The position numbers and the translations under genes are program-made. This document shows, piece after piece, positions 12,458 through 26,200 of a stretch of DNA of 64,000 nt; position 1 is the stretch's first letter, and each line of letters starts with the position of its first letter. The DNA is from Muricea muricata (lineage: Eukaryota; Cnidaria; Anthozoa; Malacalcyonacea; Plexauridae): NCBI GenBank assembly GCA_963855995.1, contig OY979725.1, positions 868,001 to 932,000 of the forward strand. Direction: 5' to 3'. Below the pieces are notes generated by a model. That model was not told where the DNA came from. It worked only from the letters and a program-made list of their open reading frames with translations, and ran no database searches.

Positions 12458-15400
12458 TCAAGCTGCCGCAGATGTACAGGATGTGCTAAACCCGATAAGA
12501 ATATCTGAATAGCTGTTCTCCCAGACTGGAAACCTTACTGAACCATAGAACCAACTGCGATTATGAAATGGCAACTTCATAAACGACATTACGCGACTTA
12601 AACTGTTCACCAACACTTGAGCATCTACTGTATCATTCCCAGATAGCCCACATGTTATCCCCGAAACACATTCTGGCATTGGAGAACTAAACTGGGCCGT
12701 CATCAACGATCCTTTTCTGTCCAAAGTTATCCTATTTGTTCCACAGTTACCACAAATACTCCCATCACCAATGCCTGTATGATTGGTTAGTTCGGTTGTT
12801 TCATTCAGGTTCACACTAGGTAAATCGTTTGTTTTTAAGGCCAATAAACTACCTTGTAATCTTGTTTCCCGCTTTCTAACAGATTGTGATATTTTCAAAG
12901 AATACTCAGAATGACCTATTTGTCCGACGAATGACATCGCCGGGATGGATTTTGTGTCCGTTGTTGGCGTGCTTTTCTGAGAAAGACTGTCCTGGTTCAC
13001 AAAGCAAGCCGGAGTTGAAAGAAGTAACGCAACAGACAAGGAATAAGCCAAGGTACAACCAAGAATTGTCTGGAAAATAGAGAAGTATTTTATTCGCCTA
13101 AAATGCACAGGACCAAAGAAATTAGAGGGCATACTAGATTGTGCTAGCAGCATTCGTGAAGCCATAGGTTCGAATCCCACCGTGCGAACAATATTGAACA
13201 GTTTTTGTTTGCAATTTTAAAAGAAAGCGATGTTTTGAAATACATGTAAGCTAAAATAGTGGGTGAAATTTTAACCCAGGGTTAACGTTAAACCATCTTT
13301 GAACTACAACTGCCCCCTGGGAACCATTTCCTATTGTTACCTTTCCAGTGCTTTTGAAATATTTGGTAAGGAAGTCCTGGAACATTGAATTTTCAAAAAA
13401 TGTGCTCATGTCCAAATAAGAATACCAGCCACGTTCTTCGCCTTGATCTAACGCCACCCTAAAGATTTGATATTGAATATCTCAATGATATTGCAATCAC
13501 TAATAATCAAAATTGGACGATGGAATGAACTGAACAGTGATCATTTACTCTACCTTGTTTCAACCTTATTAACAAACTCAAAAAATTCATCGCAGCTTAC
13601 AAATATTCTCCATTCCTAGTGAAATTAAGATGAAGCAGAATGCATGTTACAATACAGTTTTTACTTCTGTTTTCTTTTCATGTTTATGAAAGAAAGAAAC
13701 AGAAAAATCGCTGTGAACAAGCTTTAAGATTCGAAAACACACTTACAATTGAATGCAAAAATTCTCGTTCCAATCGGTTCAGATCACGAATGTGATAATT
13801 GCCTGGTTGATTTTCCAATAAATAAAAATATAAGTACACTACAAGCTACAATAGAAATATTCCATAAAAATGACATGTTTTCAGACCTGCTTTAGACCAG
13901 TCATAGTTATATGCGTCATCATCTTCACCATCATCGTAAAGATATTTAGAGGCGACAAGCTAATTAAAGAACATTGGTTTGTAAGTGAGTTTAAATGACC
14001 GTAATGAAAAAGATGGCGGATGTCCATTTTACCAGAATGCATTGCAGTCATGAAACATTTCAAAAACCAAATCGACATCTATTGAAGGACAAACATAACA
14101 GAAGAGGTTATTTTCTTTGTTTTGTTGGAGTTATATGTCTTTAGGTGTTTTCAGCTGGTTTAGTTTGATTCCGGCAATGCATTCTGGTAAATGGTCAACG
14201 TTATGGTCAATTGTTAATTGTGATTTTAGTTGATTTCACTGCAAAGAAAGGCAGTCATAGCCATAGACGCAAGCCTAGTAACCTGAGACATACCATCGAG
14301 ACTATGAAGAGGTCCGAGGGCGATACTTTCTTAAGGTAGTTTGGATTACTTTGGGCAAGTCTTTCAGCATACAAGATTCCCATCATCAAAGCACAAGGCG
14401 AGATTCTGGCGCGTCTACACAATTCAACAAGGAAAACAGCTTGAAAACCAAACTTCAGAAACACCATGTTTATCATGCAAAGTACATGCCATGCATGCTC
14501 TTTTGTATTCTGTTTCCTTTGTATTCTTTATCACATTTTTCCAAATCTTGGGCACCACATTTTTAAAAGTCAGATGCAAAGATCCATTACAGTCATAAGG
14601 GCCTGTCACATGGGGCAATTTTTCTTACAACTTGAACACAATTCTACTCTTATACTCCCAAGAGCAGAATTGCATTGCAAGTTGCAAGAAAAATTGCACT
14701 GTGTGACAGGCCCTTTAGCATGCATTGTATTTTAAACTCCCACACTTGTGTTGGCAAAACAACCACATTTGAAAATAGTCCATACAGTTTATACCGTCAT
14801 TACCTTGTTATCCTAGCAGCCTGGTGTTTATCGAGTGTTTTCTTGCCACTCGTTTTGGAATTAATCAATCTGACTGCACAATCTGAGTAATTAAACAATG
14901 TGTAAATCATCCCTGACAAAAAAGATTGATACCCCGCCCACATAGGAAATTTCTTTCATCCAGGGAGGAGGATAGGAGGGGAAATGGCTTAAGAAAGTCT
15001 TAAAGCTCTGTGGGGTGTGGGAGGGGCATAGATCTATTCTGGAGTGACCCAATAAAATACCTTGTAATTTTCAACATCTTCACAACAGTTTTGAAAAATA
15101 TCCAGTTGTTTCCCTGCAAGGTGATTTCCCTACCAGTCATTTTGCTACATATGAACTATATTTGCAACACATGCAAAGTTTCTAGGGTTAGAGTAGACGA
15201 CTTGTGTGTGTAGCGAAACAACTTGTAGCAAAATGGCTGTAGCGTAACGATCACAATTCTCGGAAAATGCCTTTACCTGTTGCAATAGGTGACGGCAACG
15301 ATCCGTCAGAATATTTCCCATAATACAGTGTTTTCCTGAGTCGTTCTTGAAATTTCTTGTGATTGTTCATGTAGATCTAGTCATACACATAGAAGCTTTG

Positions 15401-15727
15401 CTTGTAAATGTCTGTCTATGAATTTGTGGTGCAAGAGATACTGTATATGGTTCAAAATATGCTTGAATATTTCCATAAATAATGATACGCGACGAGTAAG
15501 CTCTGGCAAAACTACTAACATTGTAAAGATATTTAATATAGAAACAGTTAATAGATGCAATTAGAAACATTAATATTCAGAACACTATTTTCACAGTCCA
15601 ATATTCCACCATGCTCAGCGCTTTAAAAGGAATTTCTTGTATAAGTACTTACTTTCTCGTCGCTAAAAGAGTTATGGACGTCTTGAAAACCCCTATCAGA
15701 AAACATTTTGAACATTTTCAAGTACAT
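12458..15727 (-). CDS. CNPPD1: CNPPD1, cyclin Pas1/PHO80 domain-containing protein 1
   Basis: Nine exons join in frame to 431 residues (human 410): 15653-15727, 15277-15376, 14804-14882, 14294-14414, 13887-13959, 13747-13802, 13554-13615, 13341-13458, 12458-13069; total 1296 nt. Landmarks: FQERLRKTLYYGKYSD (human ARIRRRLYYG), RRARISPCALMMGILYAERL, NPNYLKKVSPSDLFIVSMLV, ASKYLYDDGEDDDAYNYDW, DLNRLEREFLHSIEWRIF and RGWYSYLDMS. This is the cyclin box of CNPPD1, roughly residues 40-225. A hydrophobic, probably membrane-spanning segment (TILGCTLAYSLSVALLLST) follows at about 229-247, then a long unrecognised serine/threonine-rich tail with several Asn-X-Ser/Thr sites. Its function is poorly known. 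The start is ATG 15727; internal Mets at 15715 and 15706 are alternatives. The region 13070-13180 is open in the same frame but is intron. Confidence 0.93.
13100..13195 (+). repeat. tRNA-derived SINE fragment in the last CNPPD1 intron
   Basis: A B-box GGTTCGAATCCCACC lies at about 13167-13181 on the plus strand. No intact tRNA can be folded around it. On the minus strand it creates the spurious reading MGFEPMAS, which is often seen when tRNA-like repeats are translated. Confidence 0.5.
14598..14717. mobile_element. Hairpin MITE in CNPPD1 intron 3
   Basis: Terminal inverted repeats begin aagggcctgtcacat and end gtgtgacaggcccttta; inner arms carry caatttttctt and its reverse. It is the same family as the element in AAMP intron 10 and lies between exons 4 and 3. 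Confidence 0.8.
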
Positions 15728-18700
15728 TTCATGAGAAATCGCAATATTTCAATTCAAAAAGAGGGCTGGCAGTACTTCGCTAGACGATAACAACCAGATA
15801 ACAACACCCGCTCGGGCTTGTGGGAAATATTTCCGAGCGCGTCACTGGAGGACTGGATACTATTCATAAATTGCGCAAAATATTCTAATTTATCCCACAG
15901 AAAAGCTCTGAGCACAAGGTTGATTTAATTGCAGCAGCAGAAAAATACTTCCTACTGTATAAACTGCTCTCTTTCATACACAATCTAATACATACATTAC
16001 AATTTTTCTGGTTTTTTGAGACGGAGGAGCACCTAGAGAAAAACCCTCAAAGTCAGTAAGCACTGAAGGGACAGCTAGGTCCTGAATTGGATTTATTTAA
16101 TTCTTTCACCGATGAAAGGCCCAACGCATGTGTGTAAAAAAGGAATTCATAAAAACTCTAGCTCCTATTGCCTATTTGCATATCATTTGTCCTTTAATCG
16201 CTCCAACTTCTAAGTGGAAAAGCTTTCGCTAGATGAAGCAAGCGCAATTAGATGAAATTTTTGCGCCTTGTTCCCATTTTCTTTTTGGCAGGCGTCTTGT
16301 TGCTTCAAAAACACCGAGTTTGCTTGATGTAAATTTAGCTATGACATGTATTAATCACATGATGATCTAACGAGGTGGCAATAAAGTGAATCAAACATGA
16401 ATCTGGGCGGAGTCGCTCGAAAATTGCGAGTTTTAGGCACTGCGGAGATTTAAACTGATTTTAATTCAATTTTAAATCGATATCTTCTTAAGACTTTCTA
16501 TAAATGCGTACATATGCACTCATCGCTTGTCTGCTGTTAAATTGATTGTTGAAAAGTCTGCGTAATAGATAATCATCCTAGACTCACTGGGGTTTCTTCC
16601 TCTATTTTTCACAAGGTCGGGTAAGAAATTGATGATACATGTCATGCAAACATATTTTCTCTGTTGACATACCACACTCGCACATTCTCGCACAAATGTT
16701 TACCATAACTTATAACTTATACTTTATGCATCTTCACTTGTACTTTTACCACTTAAAAAATAGAAACACTTAACTTTGATCTTTCCGAGAGAAGGCACTT
16801 TGTCGTAGTTGGTACGATATATAACTATAGTCATAGAAGCAGCCAGAATTATTTTTGTCTGAAATACAAATAGTCTTATTCTTCCAATCTTCCAAGTACT
16901 TTCTGATACTTCTCTGCATGGTCACTGTAGGTATAGATACCAGGCCTACCCGGGTAGATACTGGTGCTCTAGGAAGAGCAGCGTGTATATAATTGAAATA
17001 CGCGGCAGCCAATATTGGCAAACGTCGTTCTATTTATGGAATACCATGGCATGTTGTAGACTGTGACAATTCACTTAATCGCGTACCCGCGACACGTTTG
17101 CTGAAAAAACAATCTTTCAGTTTTTATGTGCCAAAGAAAAATTGCCAATTGAAATTGTGCTTGTTATACAAAATTGTCATACGAAAACTGTTTGTGTACA
17201 AACGAGCTTATTATGCACACCACAGGTACAGGAAGACCAAAGTTTGTGCCAGTAGAAAACCATCCAGTTCTGTTTGCTCTATGGAATTTTGCTTTATGCC
17301 ATTCAAAAACATGCAGTAACAAGACAAGTGAATGTTGTAGGAAGAAAATCCACAATAGGGAGTCTAGAATTGACTATGGCTACGAGATTTCCAATTTTTC
17401 AAATTCTCTCCTACAAGCCCGTATTCGTCGTCGCTTTGGATCACCCGCTGTGTTCAACACATATTGTGTAAAAAAGGTTTTTATCAGTTTGCAATGGCTG
17501 ACTTTCAACCGCAAAAATATTGTAGTCGTTTTCGTTCTCGTAGCCGAATCTAAAGTTCCTTAATGCTAAAATGATACATGTGGTATATGACAGCAACACC
17601 CCCGTGAGGATATTGGTACATATGACACTCTTAAATTAGGCAACGAAGGGAGGGATGATGTTTATATATTTTAGAGTTAATACGTTTCCTAATACATGTT
17701 GGATACCCAGATAGGCGCCAAAGACCGAGGCAGATTCCTATTCAAGTATTTTTGAAGCAATCGCGGCGCATAAAAGTTCCTCTTCGGAACAGACAACAAT
17801 TGAAATGATGGCGGAATGAACCATTCATCTCTTCCAAACGTTTTAAGTATAGATTATCACCTACGCGCAATAATTAGGCAAACTACCGTAGCAAAGGACC
17901 GCAATGAGTAATCATCTCAATAACGAGCATAACTCAATCATATAAAAGATCTCCATCTAGTTTTATCCGCGACTTTTTCAAAATCTTCAGTGTGCACAGT
18001 TATAGTACTATAGCGGACTGCGAAGACGCATAGATGAAATGAAATGAAACAGACAAACGCAAGTTGTGACCAGCATTTATTAAAGCAATGATGGTGAGCA
18101 CTTTCCAAATAGCTTTGATCCATATAGACCGCAGGTAAAGGTAACAAAGGTTATTTTGTCTTTGAAAGAGTAAGTGAACAAGCTATAGTGTACAGCCATA
18201 CGTAGATAACGGAGTCAATCTGCATGCTCGACAACGCGTCTAAAAAAAGGATAGTGTTTTATGGGGGACAACTGTAATTTGTGGTCCAAGAAGCACTCTT
18301 AACTGAGTAGTCATGCTCGAGACAATGTCAAACTGTGTATGATAACGTCCCTAACGCAACAAGAAAGCATGTTGCGACGGGAGTTCATCTACTCACAGAC
18401 ACCGCCGGCATTGTTTCAGCAAACAAAATTGTTTAAAAGTTACTAAAACAATCTTCTACTAAAACAAATTAAAAAACGCCTTTGCTTCTTCTTATTGATG
18501 TTGCATGGTAAAATGCGCCTATTGGTTCATCAGTTAACATATTACACCAATCATCGACATGTTTCTAATTTCTAGTCCTGACAGCAGTTACCATACCGAA
18601 TATTCTTCTAATTACCTTTTTTTGCCTTTTAGTGAACCGTCTCCTGTCTTTACGGAGTTTTCGTGATGGTTTGTTTTGTGTACAAACAACTGGCTTGTGA

Positions 18701-21700
18701 TCCTAGCTAATTATAAAGTATTTAGAATATTTAGATACCCGTAATAGCTTTAAGTCATGTTAAAATACAAATAACTTTCTGACAGTAAAAATATATAACA
18801 GCGATTCTTGAGCAAATATTTGAAAACACAACACACGTTTGTTTTGTATTTATGAAACCATGTTTATTTGTTTCTTCAAGGAGTTGCAGCCAGCATATCA
18901 GTCCAAGCTACGACGGTCATATTTAAAAACACTTAATTTTGCATGTTTTAGGTATAACTATGCACTTTATGGAATACGTATTTTGTTTTACATATAATTC
19001 TCCTGCTCAGCCTCAAGTTTTTGGTTTGTTCATGGAATGTACAAAACAAATTTGACATTGCTTTATATTTTCGACTCAAGCTAAACGCAACTGGTGCAAC
19101 TGCCCAAAAAGAATTACAGGCAATCAAGCTCTTTTTGCAAAAGTTATTGTTTCTGACTGCGTATAGCGTTGAAAACATTTGGTTCACTCCAGACCGCAGA
19201 ATTGTAGATGAGCTGAGTGAATGATGTATGGAGAGGTTTCGGGAAAGCACCATCTGTCATCAAAGCTTACATGACTTTGTTCAATGAACACATTTAGAGT
19301 TGAGAAAGAAACTGGACATCAAAGCCAAATATTCGAACTAAGATAACGCATATAATGTGATGACGCAGATGATTAACCTGCGTGCGTCATTTGAAGAAAA
19401 GAGCTAATCCCAGCTGACTGTACGAGAAACCATTTATCAGACTGCTTGCAACTTATGGGGAAAAATGTGTACATGTTAACTACTTGTACATGTAACCAAC
19501 ATTGCTAGGTGCGGATCTGGCCACATTTTTCGCCTGTTTAAAATAACAGAATGGCATAAACAAGAAGTGCTTTGCGTCAAACAAATGCAAACATTACCCA
19601 AATATGCGCGGAATGAGATTTCCTTTGATGGCAAACAGTTCTGCCGTGCAGGAAACCAAAACTTATCGCAATTATTATACACGTTTCTCCTTCCTTTTTT
19701 GCGGTCAGGAGTTTAATTTAACCGTGAATGACATTGCCGATGGCAGCTTCTGGGTGGCTAAGACATGTGTTTAGAAGTTTTATAATTCGTCGTTAATTAA
19801 TGAACTGTATGTTTGTAAATATGCGCAGAGCGAGCAGACATTGCTCGCGCACCCTGCCTGGTACAATCAATTCAGGTGTTCAGGACATTTCTTATCTCTT
19901 CGCAAAAGCTTATCGCGTCAATAACTTGTTTTCTTAAAACAACATATCCTTCGGTATTAAGTTTTCCGGTCAGCTTTTATTTAAGATTGCTCGACAGATA
20001 GCAGAAGTTGCTTTTTCCGGAAGAAAACCATTTGGTACCAATTCAGCAACGTGTTTCCAAAGTGTTTCCACGTCATGCCATGATAGAGGCATCATTAGAT
20101 CTCTCATGTATTTGTCAGCGAACGTGTCTAATCCTTTATGAATTTCTTTATTCCTAAGATATATTAATTTTGCACGCCTATTCCTTTAGAAATTCATTTT
20201 ATAAACGAAAAAGTACGAAGCATTTTCTGAAGTAGAATTTGATATCAATCTACAATGAAGACAGATTCCTGCCTGCGCCTTTAACTAACGTTGTCACTGA
20301 GGTAGTGCAGTCAAAACACACAAAAATTCTGGCTGTTTCACTACCTCTAACGATAATACATAATTCGACGTTTCGAGCGAAAGTCTCTTCTTCGAAACGC
20401 CCAATTGTGTTTTATCGTTACAGGTTGTGAAAAAATCCATATTTTCGTCCCAGTATGCATGGATTTTTAAAAGGTCTCTTGTTTTTTAATTTGATCATTA
20501 AATAATTCAGGCTAGCCAGGTCGGCGAACTTGGAAATATTGTCCAGATGTTTCAAATGGTCCACAATGTGTTGTGTGATGAATGCATATAACTTCCAGTT
20601 TTACTGAAGCGCAAATATATCTATGTCAACACGTGCTTTGCGAAGCACGTTGTTGACTGTTCATGACAAATTTTGGGTATCTGAAGACAAGCAACTATAG
20701 CTGTTGATATAATCCAAGGTGTATATGAGGTTGTATCTGCATATGGCACGCGAGTTTAGGAAATTTTTTAACTAATCCACACGTCGAGTCGTGCTCGATA
20801 TATTGCACATTTCTACCCATCAGATTACATGGAAACAAAAATTGTCTTACCTTAGCTTTCCAAGAATAACTAACCGCACACCATCCTCTATATCCTTCAA
20901 GACTAAATGTGTCTTAATCTCAAGAGAAAATTGTACACATATTGAAATTCAACCCGAGAGATCAACTGGAGGTTCTCCAGCAGGAATCAAACTTGCGACG
21001 TCGCGGTAACACTCTGAGCACTATACGAAGTAAGGAGATAGTTCACAAGAGCAAGCGTGTTTAATAACTCATGCATTGCGAAATATGCGTGTTCTTAACT
21101 GCACCACCACGCTGAAGTTAGTTCGAGATCTGAATGGCACGTTTTACTTTATATAAGTTTGTATGTACAAAGCGCTAAATTTGTAAGCAAATGATCAAAA
21201 AATTATCCAAACGGATTGGTCTATTTTTAATATACAAGACAGGGAAAATAATCCTTTTCACAAGTACAAAATTGCCTTTATCTTGGAGTATTTATAGAAA
21301 GAATAAGGCAGCGTTCCTAAACACCAACTCACCTGAAACACAATCCTTCACAATGCATTCCAGTTAAGTGGACGCCAGCAAGACGACAAGCCGCTGTGTT
21401 GAAACCAATTGTCTTCTTTCTCACGGCATTTAGCAAGGATTTAATTCGAATGCCACCTACGAGAAGTTTGAGAATAGTTACATTATTGATGGGCTTCAGT
21501 ATTGATGGTAAACTTGATAAACACAACATATGGGATGAAGTATTTGACTACATCTCGCAGTTCTATTTCCCCCAAATAAATTACAGCAGTGTAAACCAAA
21601 ATATACACTGGTTAAATGTTTCACAATATAAAAATCGAGACTACACGGGAAATAAATGACTTCGCCGCTTCCAAAATCCAACTGTATCTTCAGTTTCATT

Positions 21701-22739
21701 TAAATGATGCGTTTGTTGGTGGCTTTTAGTACGACAAGCGTTACACATTTTATGGCTCGAGTTAATTAAGTCATTCATGAATGCTGGCTAATTATTGCAA
21801 GCGAAGAGAAAGCGAAACACTTAGCGCCGACTTTGAGCAAAGGCGGCCTTTCTATGCCACACCAGGCGGGACCTAATTACGGATCGTCGGGCATTATTGA
21901 TTCAGTTGTGAGGCAAGTGTAAACCGACTCGATTGTGTAAAAAAGCCGAAGCTCGAGACATCTACAGCCAATGTCATCCATTGTACGTGCAAAGTTTGCT
22001 CACACATCTTCGTTATGTACTTGTTGTTAATTCGCACTATCATAACTTTTCAACACGTTTTCCAATACCTTTAGACAAATGCGTTCCGAACAGGTGGTCT
22101 AAGGGAAGTTAGGAGGAAATTGTGTCATGGTTTTTAACCATATAGACCAAATAACTAGTCAGCAAAATGGTAGTTGCTTAATTAGAACGGCTTATCCGTT
22201 TCTCGTATCACTTATATATAGAACCACGAAACTTGCTGAGTTATGAAAGAATATTTATTTTGAAAATCTCAAGCTGTTTATAACTATTTTTACGTGTAAA
22301 CACCTTGTGTGCGTCTGAAATCGTTACATTTGCTAGACAGCATCATCATTGGATCTGCAAGGGCCCGTGAATGACCCGTAGTAGAACTTTGACCAGACTT
22401 TTGAAGCAAGTTCATGCTTTGATTAGAGTTTTTGAATGTTTAAAGTTCACAATGTTTCAATAACGTTCAATAAAACAGATAGATTTTCTGGTGTCATGAA
22501 TTTATCTGCATGGTTAACGACTTAATCTTATTCGGGTGACTTTGGGGAGGTTTTTTTCCCATGGTCAGTCCAGATCCACATGGCATCAATGACAAGTTTG
22601 AAGTGATGAGATTAGACAACTTCTAATTCCAATTAGAACTAATCGATCACTAGAGCGCTGCGTTTACACACGGCAAAGTGGACAGTGGAGTTGTAAAATG
22701 AGGAAACAATTAATTAGTCACGCACTGTGTAATTACTTT
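15728..22739. other. Seven-kb intergenic region between CNPPD1 and the first Wnt6-like gene
   Basis: I found no exon with family similarity here. ORFs such as 16993-17319, 17174-17563 and 18948-19253 lack splice context and homology that I recognise. It includes a block (16330-16780) repeated inverted downstream of the second Wnt6-like gene, and a weak tRNA-like remnant on the minus strand at about 20975-21030. Distal Wnt enhancers are possible but cannot be seen by eye. Confidence 0.5.
16330..16780 (+). repeat. Duplicated block X (copy upstream of the first Wnt6-like gene)
   Basis: About 430 bp match the reverse complement of 30895-31316. The best-conserved parts are around ctgggcggagtcgct, actcactggggtttcttcc and the hexamer AATAAA at about 16380. 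The partner copy lies just downstream of the second Wnt6-like gene in its transcript orientation. Confidence 0.75.
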
Positions 22740-23222
22740 ATTTTTGTCTTGTCATTCCATGCCGATCGCGAGAAACAATTGCTTTCGGGGTTCGGTATCT
22801 CTCAAGCGAACACTGCAACATACTACGAAGCCCATAATTTGCAACGTTTTCCAATCATTTCCCCGAAATAACGCCTTGGCGCTCGTCTCGGTAAACAAAC
22901 GGTTTATCTTCGGGCGTGTATCACTCAGGGCAAACCATGTTTCCAACCGTGCGAGTGAAGTCTTAAAACAATTACATGCAATTAACTAATCATAGGTTTT
23001 ATTTATAATTATTTGACGTTTTGAGAACGCCCCGCGAGGGCACAATTAAAGAAAGAGAATCGGCGAGAGCGCAAACAGAACTCACTAAATATCAGCACAA
23101 CTCGCGACAGTGCCGAAAAGTAAACGCATTTCTAGTGGTGATAATAAGCGCGCTTCTTTGATAAGCTCATCAGATAGCGGGCAATCTTTTTGGAGGATCT
23201 GAGATAAGAGAACGTGTAAACG
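22740..23222 (+). promoter_or_regulatory. Promoter/5' UTR region of the first Wnt6-like gene, shared with its paralogue
   Basis: About 480 bp are homologous to the reverse complement of 34897-35330. The last roughly 170 bp before the ATG differ at only a few positions between the copies. Both keep CTTTGAT at 23156-23162, a match to the Tcf/Lef consensus, immediately overlapping GATAAG. The transcription start was not identified. Confidence 0.6.
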
Positions 23223-26200
23223 ATGACGGTTATTTTAAAAGCTTTGACACTTTTCCTTTTTACACAAACGCCGATCCTAATTGAGGCAACTGGAGGATGG
23301 TGGTGAGTACATGACGTGAAATATTTGTCTTTTAAACAGTTATGTTCCAGAATTGAAAAATTAACGATGTTGCATCTGGTTTCCACCGTTTCTAGCTTTG
23401 TAGAGAAGAGTAAATTTTTGTGATTTTCTTAGTGAAGAATTCGTTTCTATAAATATCATATCAATCCTGATCTAACTGTCTGCCTTTGTGCGCTGTGTAA
23501 ATTAGACGAATAGCTTTGATACACGTTGATCCGCAGTCAGCAAAAAATAGTCTTAAATCTCATCATCTCAGTTGTCTGTTTTGAGATGTCTGCTGCCATA
23601 AGTCTTCACAATATTTGAAATTAATCCTTGTTTAAGGTTGTGCAACGTCTAATGGTAACCTGCGGTATCCTTAGCAGTCTAAACCAAACAGTTATCCAAT
23701 TATTAACCAAACTTCTCAATTTTGCCAATAGGGTTGCAGTGGCATCCGTGGTAAGCACGGCACAGGACAGACCACAAGGACCGGTGAATATTATCAGTTC
23801 TGTTCTCTCGGAAGGCCAAAGAAGCATCGTGAAGAGACAACGGTCGCCGGGCCTCGTGGATACCATCGCTAGCGCCGCACAAATGGCTATCAACGAATGC
23901 CAACGACAATTCAAGAATCGAAGATGGAATTGCTCTTCTACAAATCCGTACAATGTCTTCGGGCAAATCTTACAGAGAGGTAAGTTGCAGAGCGTGTGTG
24001 TTATCTTTAATCTTTAATCTTTAAAAACTTCCCAAAATTATGATGGTGTTTAGTGCGTGTTTAGAGGCGGCAGAAATATACTTTCTATCCGCACTATCAT
24101 TTTGAATAACCGCAGACTGATTCCATAGACAGCATAGTTCTTAGTGCAAAAATCCCTGTCTTAGTTCATGTAATCACTTAGTTGATTCTCTAAACTAAAG
24201 AGGCTTAGTATGCCTACAGATTGATCTCTATGTTTGTACATATTAGTCAAGTAGGTACTTATCTTGAAATGTTATTATAATCTGAGTAAATCTATAATTG
24301 ATTGCTTGACTAGGCTCAAAGCCAAATATCGCGTTTGGTTTCCTCACATTGATGTCAACCAACTACATACATGAATTGTCAACAAAGAGTTCTAGAAAGC
24401 AATAACATTGAAACCATAAACATATATTGGCTGTTGCAGCATCATTTCTTGCCTGACCTAGACAAACCTAGGGTTCAAATCGCTTGACTTTTACGGGACA
24501 CGAGCAAGGAATTACGATATAATACTATATGAATTGCCTGCCCTCAATGTACAAAGATTTGCCACTTCAAGATGAAATAGCAAGGGATTCAAGCGACCGA
24601 GACATCCAACAGATTGCAATGTTTGATATTTACAAAATAAGTAACTTTTGCGTCAAAATGTTTTTGTAAATTGGTTACATTCAAAAACACCGCATGCAAA
24701 CACACTATGATAACATGCATGTTGTTTGGTTATTGTTAGTCAGTTGCGACGGATTCTGTTTAGCAACAAATCACTTGAACAAATATTCGAGATGGTTTAG
24801 TTCATTAACAGAAGTTTCGGGATTCGAAGAGATTCGTCTCAATTGGTTTTAACTACAACACACCCAGTGTTTGAGTTATAAATTACAAACGGCGGTGTTG
24901 GCAAAGTTTATGACGAAGCAATTTTGTTTAAAATTGTTTGAAATTATACTGTACACGTTGTGAATCAGCAAACGTCGTGATTATCAAAGAAAATTAGACT
25001 GTTTGATAATTTCGAGTGGATCAACTCGATAGAAGACACAAGCAAGCCCACGCAGAATCGGCGAAATTTGTGTAAGAAAGCTTCCTCCGCTATATTTATG
25101 ATGTTTGGAAGCCAGTTTGTTGTTTTTAAACTATTTGCCCAAATTACTAAATAAATGCGGACTCTCATACGATCTTCAATCAACCCAATTCGCCAAGGCA
25201 CTTGTCGAGTGGAAATTACAGTTTAAAAGTTTAAACGGCTTTTTGAAAAGCTAATGAGCTTGAATCGTTTAATGGCGCTCAATTAAAGAACACTTTGTAG
25301 CCCGCGATGTATAATTTGTTCATTTGCGGCCGGGTGGTCAAGCTTTGCTCGCCGCTAGCTCGGCGGCTTCCTTCCTCGTGAACTAAAAGGGAATTAGAGA
25401 GCATTACTATTAAAAACATTTCGGTTACGTTTTGCATGTCTCAGTATAGCTGTGTCCTTTTGTATCCGAATTGAATTACTGTTTCCTAAAACCTAACGCA
25501 ATGTTTGCGGCATTTAAAGCCGCTCGCTTATATAGATTGATTGTTTAGTCTGTTGACTGTAAAACCGCACGAGAAATCGTGTCTCGTCTAGCTTTCTGTA
25601 TTCTCGTCTTTTCTTACACGCATATACATCCATATGGATACCCTTTCTCTCTCAACAGTGTTTAAAAAAAACAAATTTTGGGATTGAGCATATAATTGAC
25701 CTTCGGAGTATAGAAGCTGAACTAACTCAAGAGCGTTATAAATGATAGAGATATATCATTATTACATTAATTCAGCTCACCGATCTGTAGGGACTTCGAT
25801 CTTAAAGTTTACAATGCTATTGCTCAAATCGATGGAGAATAAAAACAGATTTCTGAAGGGGGCAAGAAAGTTAGAGTCGAAAAAGGAAATTTGCTGGGAA
25901 CAGAATTTTCTTATGCCTCATGTCCGAAACTCGGGCGAAAGTCATGTTTTATCTTCATTGTCGCATCTTCATAGTGTCCGGTTTAGTTTTGTGCTCTGAA
26001 ATTCTTGCCATTCCACGTCTGGTCGGTACATAAAGTTTTTATTTCAAACACTGTTGGTGCTTGTGCTCGGTGTATAAACTACACAAGCCAAAGACAAGAG
26101 AAGTTTAACGATGCTTTGTTTAAACTTGGCATTGATACGACATATCTTGATCGCACATTATACCCGCTTTCAAAGGACAGCTCGTGCCGATTTTACAAAC

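Noticed and set aside
13070-13180. N-terminal extension (MGFEPMAS...) of the CNPPD1 last exon
   Set aside because: It lies before a strong acceptor that gives the family-matching TILGCTLAYS junction, and derives from a tRNA-like repeat.
17174-17563. 129-codon ORF
   Set aside because: No similarity, splice context or codon pattern to support it; overlapped by other ORFs on both strands.
18948-19253. Overlapping ORFs on both strands
   Set aside because: No recognised domain; probably chance or a very old repeat.
22744-22989. ORFs on both strands with a matching peptide near 35126-35341
   Set aside because: The similarity is duplicated promoter DNA of the Wnt6 pair; the frames are not conserved end to end.
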